IMG/VR virus record: IMGVR_UViG_3300017765_000004
Coordinates: 1 to 56,542 of that record
Length of the DNA: 56,542 bases
From: a virus
Strand: one strand, 5' to 3'
The notes below the pieces were generated by a model. That model was given only the letters and a program-made list of their open reading frames with translations, made no database searches and was not told the DNA's origin. Positions 27,995 to 36,836 of this stretch are shown here, in pieces. The stretch's first letter is position 1; each line of letters begins with the position of its first letter. The translations under genes were made by a program, and so were the position numbers.

Positions 27995-30346
27995 ATGGCA
28001 AGTCCAAATATTAAGTTAAAGCGATCTGCTGTCGCTGATAAAAGACCAGCATTAAGTGGATTAGAGTTAGGCGAGGTAGCTCTTAACACTTATGATGGTC
28101 ATCTTTTTGTAAGAAGGGACACTAGTGGTGTTGGAATAGCGACCACAGTAACACTTCTTACACCATGGCAAGAAGCATATGCTGGTGGGACCATTGCCTA
28201 TAGTGGAAATGCTCAGGTTACTGGTATTTCTTCTGCTGGAGAACTTTCAGGTTTTACAAGACTTACAGCACCATTTGGATCTGTAGAGGAAATAATTGTT
28301 AAAGTAGTATCAAAAACTGGTGCTCATAGGTATAATGGGCAGGGGAGTGGATTAGGATATCTTCTTAATGATGTAGTATCACCATTTCTAACACTTACCC
28401 CTGGAAGAACATACAGATTTAATCAATCAGACTCTTCAAATAGCACTCATCCATTAAGATTTTATCTTGATGCAGCAAGAAATAATTCATATACTACAAA
28501 TGTAACAACTAATGGCACTGCTGGTAGTTCTGGTGCATACACTGAAATTGTTGTATCTGATGATACTCCATTAGTATTACACTATCAGTGTTCTGCTCAT
28601 GGATACATGGGCAATGCAGTCTACAATAATTCCAATCTTGTAAGTACTACTTTCCAAATCACTGGATTAGGTGGTGCTAATATCACTGGTGTTGTCACAG
28701 CTACAACTTTTAGTGGTTCTGGTGCGTCATTAACAAATTTAAATGGTTCAAATATCGCTAGTGGGACTGTTGCTGCAGCAAGAGTAGGTAGTCTCCCTGC
28801 CAGTAAAATTACAACTGGGACATTTGATGCTGCAAGAATCCCAACTCTTAATCAAGATACAACAGGAACAGCAGCTCTTGCAGAAGGACTGACAGGAACA
28901 CCAAGTATTTCTGTAACTAATGTTTCTGCTGCATCATCTGTTACTGCCACAAAGTTAGTTGTTAATGGCAACTCTACAATCACAGGAATTCTGACTGTTG
29001 GTACATCATCACTTAAGTTTGATGGTAGCAATAATATTATAAATGTTGGAACAGGTATAACAATAAATCATAGCTCTGGTATTTTTGTTGGTGGTAATGA
29101 CAATAATCTTCACTCTGCTGGTTTTGATGTAAGACAAATCAATGCTGCAGGTGTTGTTACTGCCACTACATTTAGTGGATCTGGTGCTTCACTGACTAGC
29201 ATACCTGGTGGTCAGATTACTGGTACAATTGCTGCTGTATCAGGTGCTAATCTAACTAGCCTTAATGCATCAAATCTTGGTTCTGGAACTATCCCTGATG
29301 CTAGATTCCCTGCCACCTTGCCTTCAGCATCAGCAGCAAACCTGACAAGTATTCCTGCTGCTAACTTGACAGGAACTGCTGCTGCGATTAATGGTTCAAA
29401 TATTACCAGTTTGAATGCATCAAATCTTGGATCTGGTACAGTTCCTGATGCCAGATTCCCTGCTACTCTACCTGCAGCATCTGGTGCTAATCTTACAGCA
29501 CTTAATGCATCAAATATTGCTAGTGGAACTCTTGCTGCAGCAAGAGTGGGTGTTCTTCCTGCTAGTAAAATTACATCTGGAACATTTGACGCTGCAAGAA
29601 TACCAACTCTTAATCAAGACACCACAGGTTCTGCAGCAACTCTGGTTGGCACATCAGTCACAATCACATCTAGTGGTATTCATCAGAACACTGGTGTATC
29701 TACATTCTATAGATTAGATGTTGATGGACTTTCACCTGATGCCACTGATTTTGGATCAGCAAATTTTGTTCCTATTGCGGATGGATCTGGTGGATGGTCA
29801 TGGGGATCTGTAGATTCTGCTGGTGCTGGATCTATTGATGGTATTACTGTCAGAGAAGAAGGTAGTGTAATTGGCACTGCAAATAGTATTTCTCAACTTA
29901 ATTTTGTAAGCAGCAATATTACAGCTACTGCAGTTGCTCTTGGTGCCACTGCCACAATCACTCTGTCTGATACTCCCTCATTCACATCAGGTGCATTTGT
30001 TAATGTAACTGCCACTGGTGGAGTTAATGTGACTGGTGTAGTCACAGCATCATCATATAGTGGTTCTGGTGCAAATCTCTCAGGCATCACTGTTGCTGGT
30101 ATTAGCACTCTTGGCACATCTGGATTTAAAGATGTTGTGATTTCAGGTGGTGCGACAGTTGGTGTTGCCACTGTCAGTACAGCACTTTATATGCCTCAGT
30201 ATACAACAACAGCAAGAGATGCTGCATCTTTTAATGAGGGTGCCATGATTTATAATACTACTACAAAGAAAATGGAGTTCTATAATGGAACTACATGGAC
30301 AAGCCTGCCAGGTGTCACACTGGGACTGGGAATGGGAGTCTTCTGA
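27995..30346 (+). CDS. Tail-fibre protein with cupredoxin-like domain
   Basis: A 783-residue protein with the fibre-type N-terminus (ASPNIKLKRSAVADKRPALS...ELALNTYDG-like; here LGEVALNTYDGHLFVR). Residues ~105-215 form a beta domain with His152 (THPLRF), Cys199, His202 and Met205 (QCSAHGYMG), matching the type-1 copper ligand set of cupredoxins with amicyanin-like CxxHxxM spacing. Residues ~245-560 hold repeats (LNASNIASGT, AARVGxLPASKI, TSGTFDAARIPTLNQDTTG) and GVVTATTFSGSGASLT units. The C-terminus (TARDAASFNEGAMIYNTTTK, then KMEFYNGTTWTSL) is a common fibre tip domain. Copper binding is an inference from ligand spacing only. Confidence 0.78.
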   Translation: MASPNIKLKRSAVADKRPALSGLELGEVALNTYDGHLFVRRDTSGVGIATTVTLLTPWQEAYAGGTIAYSGNAQVTGISSAGELSGFTRLTAPFGSVEEIIVKVVSKTGAHRYNGQGSGLGYLLNDVVSPFLTLTPGRTYRFNQSDSSNSTHPLRFYLDAARNNSYTTNVTTNGTAGSSGAYTEIVVSDDTPLVLHYQCSAHGYMGNAVYNNSNLVSTTFQITGLGGANITGVVTATTFSGSGASLTNLNGSNIASGTVAAARVGSLPASKITTGTFDAARIPTLNQDTTGTAALAEGLTGTPSISVTNVSAASSVTATKLVVNGNSTITGILTVGTSSLKFDGSNNIINVGTGITINHSSGIFVGGNDNNLHSAGFDVRQINAAGVVTATTFSGSGASLTSIPGGQITGTIAAVSGANLTSLNASNLGSGTIPDARFPATLPSASAANLTSIPAANLTGTAAAINGSNITSLNASNLGSGTVPDARFPATLPAASGANLTALNASNIASGTLAAARVGVLPASKITSGTFDAARIPTLNQDTTGSAATLVGTSVTITSSGIHQNTGVSTFYRLDVDGLSPDATDFGSANFVPIADGSGGWSWGSVDSAGAGSIDGITVREEGSVIGTANSISQLNFVSSNITATAVALGATATITLSDTPSFTSGAFVNVTATGGVNVTGVVTASSYSGSGANLSGITVAGISTLGTSGFKDVVISGGATVGVATVSTALYMPQYTTTARDAASFNEGAMIYNTTTKKMEFYNGTTWTSLPGVTLGLGMGVF
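28737..29640 (+). repeat. Repeated fibre units in cupredoxin-fibre gene
   Basis: Coding repeats of LNASN(I/L)(A/G)SGT..., PDARFPATLP and PASKIT(T/S)GTFDAARIPT units; the LPASKI-to-NQDTTG block occurs twice (about 28795-28870 and 29555-29635) with near-identical protein sequence. Confidence 0.7.
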
Positions 30347-30347
30347 T

Positions 30348-30803
30348 ATGCGCTCTTTTAACCAGTTTATATCAGAAACAGCAACATCATCAGCTACGAA
30401 TAGTGTTGGCACTGATGGATTTACTAATGACTCAAATCCATCAGGACCTGTTGCTGGTTTTGATAAAAAATTGTTTAGGGGTGATGAAGATCTTCTATCA
30501 CAAGATTATCAGACAGCTGCAGAGACTGGTGAAAATAGATATAGATTTTCAAACATATATCCTGTAATGAAAGTTACTCTTGGTAATAATATGGGTGATG
30601 GCCCATCAATTGACTCCATGGTTGCAGCATCAAAAGAATTTGTCAATAAGATGGAGCAAACATCCCATGATACAGTAAAAAAGTATTTTACAGAGTTTAA
30701 AGAAGAGTGGAGTAATAAATATAAAAAGAGTATTGACTGCTCTAATCCTAAGGGATTTTCTCAAAAAGCACATTGTGCTGGTAGGAAAAAGAGATCAAAA
30801 TGA
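30348..30803 (+). CDS. Candidate head-internal protein with gp23-arm-like N-terminus
   Basis: The start is ATG 30348, two bases after the fibre stop and nine bases after GGGAG (30334-30338); a longer in-frame start would run through the fibre gene. The 151-residue product begins MRSFNQFISE, like the MKTYQEFIAE capsid-targeting peptide of T4 internal proteins, with an I-x-E site that gp21-type protease could cut. The next residues (SSATNSVGTDGFT, then GPVAGFD) match the arm of this phage's own gp23 (SSAANSAGTGGFT, GPVAGFD). The C-terminus is basic with Cys/His (IDCSNPKGFSQKAHCAGRKK), a likely nucleic-acid-binding tail. I infer a packaged or capsid-bound minor protein. The stop overlaps the next ATG. 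Confidence 0.75.
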   Translation: MRSFNQFISETATSSATNSVGTDGFTNDSNPSGPVAGFDKKLFRGDEDLLSQDYQTAAETGENRYRFSNIYPVMKVTLGNNMGDGPSIDSMVAASKEFVNKMEQTSHDTVKKYFTEFKEEWSNKYKKSIDCSNPKGFSQKAHCAGRKKRSK

Positions 30804-32656
30804 AGTGTAAACCAGGTTACTATTATTGTTACACTGATAAAAAGTGTAAAAAAATGCCAATGGGATATCACATTGGACGTGGTGGATATCTTGCTAAAGA
30901 TGATAATGAAAACAGTGAGAATGGTAAGAAAAATGGTAATGGTAAAAATGGTAATGGAAATGGTCACTCAAATGGCAATGGTGGTGGAAATGGAAATGGA
31001 GGAGGTAATGGTGGTGGAATGAGTGAGGCATCCAATCCTCGCATTCCCAGAAAACCAGGACAACCTGCAAATTCTAAAAAACACTCTGATCTCTACACTG
31101 ATGAGAATCCAAAAGGCACCATTCATGGTCTTGGATTTAAAGATGTTGCTACTGCAAAAGCATCTGTAAGTAAAATACGTAATTCATCAAGATCTCATGC
31201 TCATAAAATTCAGGCAGCTGTTGCCATGGAACAAAGAGCAAGAGAGATGGGTAAAACTTCAGAGGCAGCAGTTTACAGAAAGTTTATCAACTCAATGAAG
31301 GAGAAAACTAAGAAAATGAATGAATCTCACATTGATGAAGATCTAAGAGATTGGTTTGGGAAATCTAAATCAAAAGATGGAAAACCTGGTTGGGTTCAAT
31401 CAGATGGGTCTCCATGTGCAAATGAAAAAGGTGAAACAAAAACCCCCAAGTGCTTCTCATCTCAAAGATTAGCAAGTCTTAAAGCACAAGGTTCCAAGGG
31501 AAAAGCAAAAATTGCTGCAGCAGTCAGAAGAAAAAGAGAACAGGATTCAGGACAACAATCAAAGTCTGGAGGAGCTAAACCCACCATGGTTAAAACATTT
31601 GCTAAAAAAGATGACTATAAGAAGCATCCTTCAGGAGATAGATCTGAATCAACAAACTATGATCATCTTTCACCCATCTCAAGAAAAATTCTTGAGCAGA
31701 TTGATGGTGAGAGAGAACTGCAATATCTAGAGGAAAAGAATAAACCCACAAACCCATCACTGTGGTCAAGAGCAAAGGCACTGGCAAGATCCAAGTTTGA
31801 TGTGTATCCATCTGCTTATGCCAATGGTTGGGCTGCAAAGTGGTACAAGAAGAGAGGTGGTGGATGGAAATCTGTCAGTGAAGAAGTTGAAGTTAGTGAA
31901 GAAAGAAAACCAGGTGAGTCTCCTAAGGAATATGCTGCTAGAATGACCAAAAAGCATTCTGGTGGTAAGTCAAAGACTTATGATCCTATGAAGGACAAGA
32001 ACTTTGATCATGATAAGGCTGAAAGAACTCGCGGTTCTATGGAGGAAGAAGTAGTCAGTGAAGAAACATGTCCAGTCTGTGGATGTGATCCATGCCAGTG
32101 TTTGGAAGGAAATATTAAAGAGTCAGTAAGAATACCTGCACAAACAGGAAATGTCTATGCTGTGATCTTCTCGTGGAGAGCAAAGATGTATATGCTCAAA
32201 TTGTTCTTCCCTGAGATAAGAAAACCAAAGAGATCTGAAGTTGAGGATGCAATTCGTAAATTATATCCTGGTGCTACATTAAGGAGTTTCAATCTTACAC
32301 CATACCAACCAGGTGATTCATATCTTCATGCTGGAATGGATGAAGATATGGAGGAAGACAGCCTGGGAAAGCTTGAAGAGGGAACACCTGCATGGCAAAG
32401 AAAAGCAGGTAAAGACCCCTCAGGTGGTTTAAATCAGAAAGGTGTGGATTCTTACAGAAGAGCAAATCCTGGTTCAAAACTTCAAACAGCAGTCACTACA
32501 AAACCATCTAAATTAAAGAAAGGTTCCAAAGCTGCAAATAGAAGAAAGTCATTCTGTGCTAGAATGAAAGGTATGAAAAAGAGATTAACATCTGCTAAGA
32601 CTGCAAGAGATCCAGATAGCAGAATCAATAAGTCATTAAGAAAGTGGAATTGCTGA
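30800..32656 (+). CDS. Multi-module basic Cys/Gly-rich protein, function unknown
   Basis: A 618-residue protein whose ATG overlaps the previous stop (ATGA). Modules in order: a Cys-rich start (CKPGYYYCYTDKKCKK, 3-18); a Gly/Asn-rich linker (36-74); a basic helical segment; a DWFGKSKSKDGKPGW module with paired Cys near 186-225; a Lys/Arg-rich stretch; a SAYANGWAAKWYKKRGGGW module near 336-356; an acidic linker; CPVCGCDPCQC at 424-434, a possible metal-binding knuckle; and a C-terminal block from ~529 (PAWQRKAGKDPSGGLNQKG) ending KSLRKWNC that resembles DUF6321. These modules also occur separately in other phage proteins. No catalytic motif was seen. It precedes terminase by 7 bases. I infer a nucleic-acid-associated, possibly packaged protein. 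Confidence 0.7.
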   Translation: MKCKPGYYYCYTDKKCKKMPMGYHIGRGGYLAKDDNENSENGKKNGNGKNGNGNGHSNGNGGGNGNGGGNGGGMSEASNPRIPRKPGQPANSKKHSDLYTDENPKGTIHGLGFKDVATAKASVSKIRNSSRSHAHKIQAAVAMEQRAREMGKTSEAAVYRKFINSMKEKTKKMNESHIDEDLRDWFGKSKSKDGKPGWVQSDGSPCANEKGETKTPKCFSSQRLASLKAQGSKGKAKIAAAVRRKREQDSGQQSKSGGAKPTMVKTFAKKDDYKKHPSGDRSESTNYDHLSPISRKILEQIDGERELQYLEEKNKPTNPSLWSRAKALARSKFDVYPSAYANGWAAKWYKKRGGGWKSVSEEVEVSEERKPGESPKEYAARMTKKHSGGKSKTYDPMKDKNFDHDKAERTRGSMEEEVVSEETCPVCGCDPCQCLEGNIKESVRIPAQTGNVYAVIFSWRAKMYMLKLFFPEIRKPKRSEVEDAIRKLYPGATLRSFNLTPYQPGDSYLHAGMDEDMEEDSLGKLEEGTPAWQRKAGKDPSGGLNQKGVDSYRRANPGSKLQTAVTTKPSKLKKGSKAANRRKSFCARMKGMKKRLTSAKTARDPDSRINKSLRKWNC

Positions 32657-32663
32657 TTGGTCT

Positions 32664-34310
32664 ATGTCTGATAATGTATATCTTGGTAATCCTAATCTAA
32701 AGAAAGCTAATACTGCTATTGAATTTTCTCAAGAGCAGATACTAGAATATGTAAAATGTAAAAATGATCCAGTCTATTTTTCACAAAATTATGTGAAAAT
32801 TGTAAGTCTGGATGAAGGTCTTGTACCTTTTAGACCATATGATTTTCAAGAAAAACTGATTAATAATTTCCATGAAAATAGATTTAACATCTGTAAAATG
32901 CCCAGACAAACTGGCAAAAGTACTACAGTTGTGTCTTATCTGCTTCATTATGCTGTCTTCAATGACTCTGTTAACATTGGCATACTCGCTAACAAAGCAG
33001 CAACTGCTAGAGAACTTCTAGGAAGATTACAAACTGCATACGAAAACTTACCAAAGTGGATGCAGCAGGGTATCATATCATGGAATAAAGGATCTCTGGA
33101 GTTAGAGAATGGCAGTAAGATATTGGCAGCTTCTACATCTGCAAGTGCTGTCAGAGGCATGTCGTTCAATATCCTATTCCTCGATGAGTTCGCCTTTGTC
33201 CCTAATCACATCGCTGACTCCTTCTTTGCATCTGTTTATCCTACTATTACTTCTGGTAAAAACACAAAAGTAATCATAGTCTCAACACCTCATGGCATGA
33301 ACCACTTCTACAGAATGTGGCATGATGCTGAAAATCACACCAATGAATATATTCCTACTGATGTTCACTGGTCAGAGGTTCCAGGGAGGGATGAGAAATG
33401 GAAGAAACAAACTATTGCCAATACCTCAGAAGCACAGTTTAAGATTGAGTTTGAGTGTGAATTCCTAGGATCTATTGATACTCTTGTTGCTCCAAGCAAA
33501 CTCAAGACTCTTGTCTATGAAAATCCTCAGCAATCAAATGCGGGTCTTGATGTATATGAACAAGCAAAAGAAGGTTGTGATTATGCCATCACAGTTGATG
33601 TGGCAAGAGGTGTGGGAGAGGATTACTCAGCATTTATAGTTGTTGATATTACTCAGTTTCCCCACAAAGTTGTAGCAAAATACAGAAATAATGACATTAA
33701 ACCAATGTTGTTCCCAAATATCATTTATCAGATTGCTAAACAATATAATGAGGCTTTTATTTTATGTGAGGTAAATGATATTGGTGACCAAGTGGCAAGT
33801 ATTCTACAGTATGATCTTGAATATCAAAATCTACTCATGTGTTCCATGAGAGGTAGAGCAGGTCAGATTGTAGGACAAGGATTCTCTGGTAGCAAGACAC
33901 AACTTGGTGTCAAGATGTCTAAAACTGTTAAAAAAGTTGGGTCTCTGAATTTAAAGACACTAATTGAAGAGGAAAAACTAATTTTCAATGATTATGAAAT
34001 CATATCTGAGTTGACAACATTTGTATCAAAACATAATTCATTTGAGGCTGAAGAGGGTTGTAATGACGATCTAGCAATGTGTTTAGTCATCTATGCATGG
34101 TTAGTAGCACAAGACTACTTCAAAGAATTGACAGACCAAGATGTTAGAAAAAGATTGTATGAAGAACAGAAAAATCAAATAGAACAGGACATGGCACCAT
34201 TTGGATTTATAAATGATGGACTTGATACTGCAAGTTTTGTAGATAAAGAGGGTGACAGATGGTACACCGATGAGTATGGTGATATGTCACACATGTGGGA
34301 TTATAGATGA
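32664..34310 (+). CDS. 17: gp17 terminase large subunit
   Basis: The packaging motor ATPase and headful nuclease. Walker A is PRQTGKST (residues ~80-87), Walker B with catalytic Glu is LFLDEF (171-176), and the coupling motif is VSTPHG (~206-211). The nuclease domain begins with the metal ligand in TVDVARGVGEDYS (Asp312) and has CEVNDIGD and NDDLAMCL segments later. At 548 residues it is close to T4 gp17 (610). It docks on the portal and drives DNA into the prohead, cutting at the end of packaging. It is followed by an overlapping zinc-ribbon gene. Its separation from gp16 is unusual. Confidence 0.97.
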   Translation: MSDNVYLGNPNLKKANTAIEFSQEQILEYVKCKNDPVYFSQNYVKIVSLDEGLVPFRPYDFQEKLINNFHENRFNICKMPRQTGKSTTVVSYLLHYAVFNDSVNIGILANKAATARELLGRLQTAYENLPKWMQQGIISWNKGSLELENGSKILAASTSASAVRGMSFNILFLDEFAFVPNHIADSFFASVYPTITSGKNTKVIIVSTPHGMNHFYRMWHDAENHTNEYIPTDVHWSEVPGRDEKWKKQTIANTSEAQFKIEFECEFLGSIDTLVAPSKLKTLVYENPQQSNAGLDVYEQAKEGCDYAITVDVARGVGEDYSAFIVVDITQFPHKVVAKYRNNDIKPMLFPNIIYQIAKQYNEAFILCEVNDIGDQVASILQYDLEYQNLLMCSMRGRAGQIVGQGFSGSKTQLGVKMSKTVKKVGSLNLKTLIEEEKLIFNDYEIISELTTFVSKHNSFEAEEGCNDDLAMCLVIYAWLVAQDYFKELTDQDVRKRLYEEQKNQIEQDMAPFGFINDGLDTASFVDKEGDRWYTDEYGDMSHMWDYR

Positions 34311-34537
34311 TGGATATTGATGGTCAGCTGAAATTAGGTCATTTACTTCTTAATGATAGAAAGTGTAGAACATGTGGAGAAATAAAGAATTTAGTAGATG
34401 AATTTTACAGGACAAGAAAAAATAGAGGTGCTGTGCCATCTTCATACTCTTATGAATGTAAAATATGTACTGTGAAAAGAATACTTGAATCTAAGAAAAA
34501 AGACAAAATTGTTGATATTTACTACCCAGATTGGTAG
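34307..34537 (+). CDS. Small zinc-ribbon protein
   Basis: A 76-residue protein whose ATG overlaps the terminase stop. It has two CxxC knuckles, CRTCGE (near residue 19) and CKIC (near residue 51), about 29 residues apart, with FYRTRKN between them, as in small zinc ribbons and in the zinc-binding half of some HNH nucleases; the catalytic histidines of an HNH enzyme were not seen. The tail is lysine-rich. Coupling to terminase suggests an accessory to packaging, but that is conjecture. Confidence 0.72.
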   Translation: MMDIDGQLKLGHLLLNDRKCRTCGEIKNLVDEFYRTRKNRGAVPSSYSYECKICTVKRILESKKKDKIVDIYYPDW

Positions 34538-34573
34538 TTCACTCCATGTTTCCCCACTCAAAGTGCCATAAAT

Positions 34574-34581
34574 TCTAAATA
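34574..34581 (+). promoter_or_regulatory. Candidate late promoter before gp18
   Basis: TCTAAATA, 7 of 8 matches to the late octamer, in the 78-base gap before the sheath gene, with expected start near 34587. Confidence 0.55.
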
Positions 34582-34595
34582 ATTTTAGTAAAATT
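34581..34595 (+). other. Small inverted repeat at late start site
   Basis: AATTTT (34581-34586) and AAAATT (34590-34595) around AGT. The stem is A/T only, directly after the late octamer, so it is a weak member of the promoter-hairpin series seen at several late promoters. Confidence 0.25.
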
Positions 34596-34615
34596 TGAGA
34601 ACTAAGGAGAAGAAT

Positions 34616-36802
34616 ATGGCAACTCCTCAATTGTCTCCTGGCGTACTAGTCAGAGAGATTGACCTAACTGTAGGAAGAGTTGAAAACGTTGTCGATACTA
34701 CTGGTGCTCTTGCTGGACCATTTAGATTAGGTCCTGTAGAAGAACCAATCAGAATTACAAGCCAACAGCAGTATATTGATACTTTTGGAAAACCAATCTC
34801 TACTGATAGACAGTATGAGTATTGGATGACTGGATCAGAATTCCTGTCATATGGTGGTGTTCTTTCTGTCACAAGAGTAGATGGAACAACACTAAACAAT
34901 GCCAATGCTGGCACTGATGAAGCATCTTCTTCTTCTCTGAAGATTAAGAATTTTGATGAGTATGAAGCATCATACTCAGAGTCAACTGAGTACTATTATG
35001 CTGCCAGAAATCCTGGTACATGGGGTAATGGAATCAAGGTTTGTCAGATTGATGCTCAAGCTGATCAGAGGTTGACAATCAACACTGCAAACCCTGCTGG
35101 TGCTGGTGTCACTATTGGTTTTGGTGTTACCATGGCAATTGATACAACTATTCCTGGAAGTGGAACAACCTCTACATTCTCAGGATATCTTAAAGGTATC
35201 ATCACTGGAATTAACACAATTTCAGATGGAAGCAGCACAATTGATGTTAAAGTTGTCTCTAGAGTAGAGCAATCAGGAACTGGAACAACTGTTACCAATG
35301 TAGATTATGAACCAAACAATCTTGGTGTATCATTCCCATCATCAGGAACAATCAGTATTGTCAATACTGGAACAGATGCTTCACCAGTTGCTTCTGCTAC
35401 AACAGCTGTGACTGCTCAAGTTGATTGGTACGATCAACAAACTCTGGGATTAACAAATTCTACAGTTCTTTGGAAGAGTATTTCTCCAAGACCAAGAACA
35501 AGTAATTTTGCTGCTACAAGAGGTGGTAGATTTGACACTATGAATATTGCTGTTGTTGATGACAATGGCGGAATTACTGGTGCTGAAGGTAACATCCTTG
35601 AGAAGTATAATGGAATATCAAAAGCAGCAGATGCCACATTTGATGCTGCAAATCCAGTAAGATCATACTACAAGAAGTATATTTCTAACAATTCATCATA
35701 TATCTTTGTTGGAGATAATCCTTCAGTTGATGCTGATACAACACATGGCACAGTTCCTACAGCATCTGGCTTCTCTGCTAACTTTACAGCAAATACATCT
35801 TCATCTGGTCTGTGGGGACAAAATGCTGAATCAAAAGTCTTCTCTGGACTTGGTGCTGTCACATATTCATTAGCTGGTGGTGTTGATTATTCTGCCAATG
35901 GTGGGATGACTGCTACTCTTGGAAACCTCAAGACAGCGTATGAATTATACAGCAATAAGGATGAAGAGCAAGTTGATTTCCTCTTGATGGGTCCTAGTTG
36001 CAGCACTGAACTTGAGTCACAAGCAAAGGCAAATCTCTTAATTTCTCTTGCTAATTCAAGAAAGGATTGTCTTGCTGTAATCTCACCACATAGAGCAAAT
36101 GTTGTTAATGTCACAAGCAGCACAACACAAACTACTAATGTTGTAAGATTCTTCTCTGCTCTTACTTCCTCATCATTTGCTGTATTTGATTCTGGATACA
36201 AGTATGTTTATGATAGATTTAATGATGAGTTCAGATATCTGCCATGTAATGGTGATGTAGCAGGTATCATGGTTAGAACAGGAATCAATTCATTCCCTTG
36301 GTTCTCACCTGCTGGAGCACAAAGAGGTGCTCTGAATAATGCTGTTAAACTTGCATACAATCCTAGCAAGGATCAAAGAGATACACTCTATTCTGCAAGA
36401 ATCAACCCAATTGTAAGTCAAGGTTCTGGTCCTATCCTCTTTGGAGATAAGACTGGTCTTTCATATGCTTCTGCCTTTGACAGAATCAATGTTAGAAGAC
36501 TCTTCATTTCAGTTGAAACTGCACTTGAGAGTGCAGCTCAATCTCAACTCTTTGAAATTAATGATAGTGACACAAGAGACAACTTTGTCAATATTGTAAC
36601 TCCATTCCTGAGAGATATTCAGGCAAATAGAGGAATTGAAAACTTCAAAGTTGTTTGTGACTCTTCCAATAACACCCCTTCTGTTATTGATAACAATGAG
36701 TTTAGAGCTGACATCTTCATTCAACCTACTAGGTCAATTAACTACATCAACCTGACCTTTGTTGCCACAAGATCAGGAATCACTTTTAGTGAGTCTGTTT
36801 GA
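34616..36802 (+). CDS. 18: gp18 tail sheath
   Basis: The contractile sheath protein. The N-terminus (ATPQLSPGVLVREIDLT) is the conserved start of T4-like sheaths, and the C-terminal half has KVVCDSSNNTPSVIDNNEF and FIQPTRSINYINLTFVATRSG, typical of the interlocking sheath core. The start is ATG 34616, six bases after AAGGAG (34604-34609); an upstream TTG would add seven residues without a matching ribosome site. At 728 residues it is longer than T4 gp18 (659). All arginines are AGA except two AGG, with no CGN codon seen. It is followed by gp19 as in T4. Confidence 0.96.
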   Translation: MATPQLSPGVLVREIDLTVGRVENVVDTTGALAGPFRLGPVEEPIRITSQQQYIDTFGKPISTDRQYEYWMTGSEFLSYGGVLSVTRVDGTTLNNANAGTDEASSSSLKIKNFDEYEASYSESTEYYYAARNPGTWGNGIKVCQIDAQADQRLTINTANPAGAGVTIGFGVTMAIDTTIPGSGTTSTFSGYLKGIITGINTISDGSSTIDVKVVSRVEQSGTGTTVTNVDYEPNNLGVSFPSSGTISIVNTGTDASPVASATTAVTAQVDWYDQQTLGLTNSTVLWKSISPRPRTSNFAATRGGRFDTMNIAVVDDNGGITGAEGNILEKYNGISKAADATFDAANPVRSYYKKYISNNSSYIFVGDNPSVDADTTHGTVPTASGFSANFTANTSSSGLWGQNAESKVFSGLGAVTYSLAGGVDYSANGGMTATLGNLKTAYELYSNKDEEQVDFLLMGPSCSTELESQAKANLLISLANSRKDCLAVISPHRANVVNVTSSTTQTTNVVRFFSALTSSSFAVFDSGYKYVYDRFNDEFRYLPCNGDVAGIMVRTGINSFPWFSPAGAQRGALNNAVKLAYNPSKDQRDTLYSARINPIVSQGSGPILFGDKTGLSYASAFDRINVRRLFISVETALESAAQSQLFEINDSDTRDNFVNIVTPFLRDIQANRGIENFKVVCDSSNNTPSVIDNNEFRADIFIQPTRSINYINLTFVATRSGITFSESV

Positions 36803-36836
36803 TTTAAACTAAACACAACAAAGGAGGACATTTAAA

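Noticed and set aside
34595-34616. TTG start giving a longer gp18
   Set aside because: The ATG at 34616 has AAGGAG at proper distance and gives the conserved sheath N-terminus.
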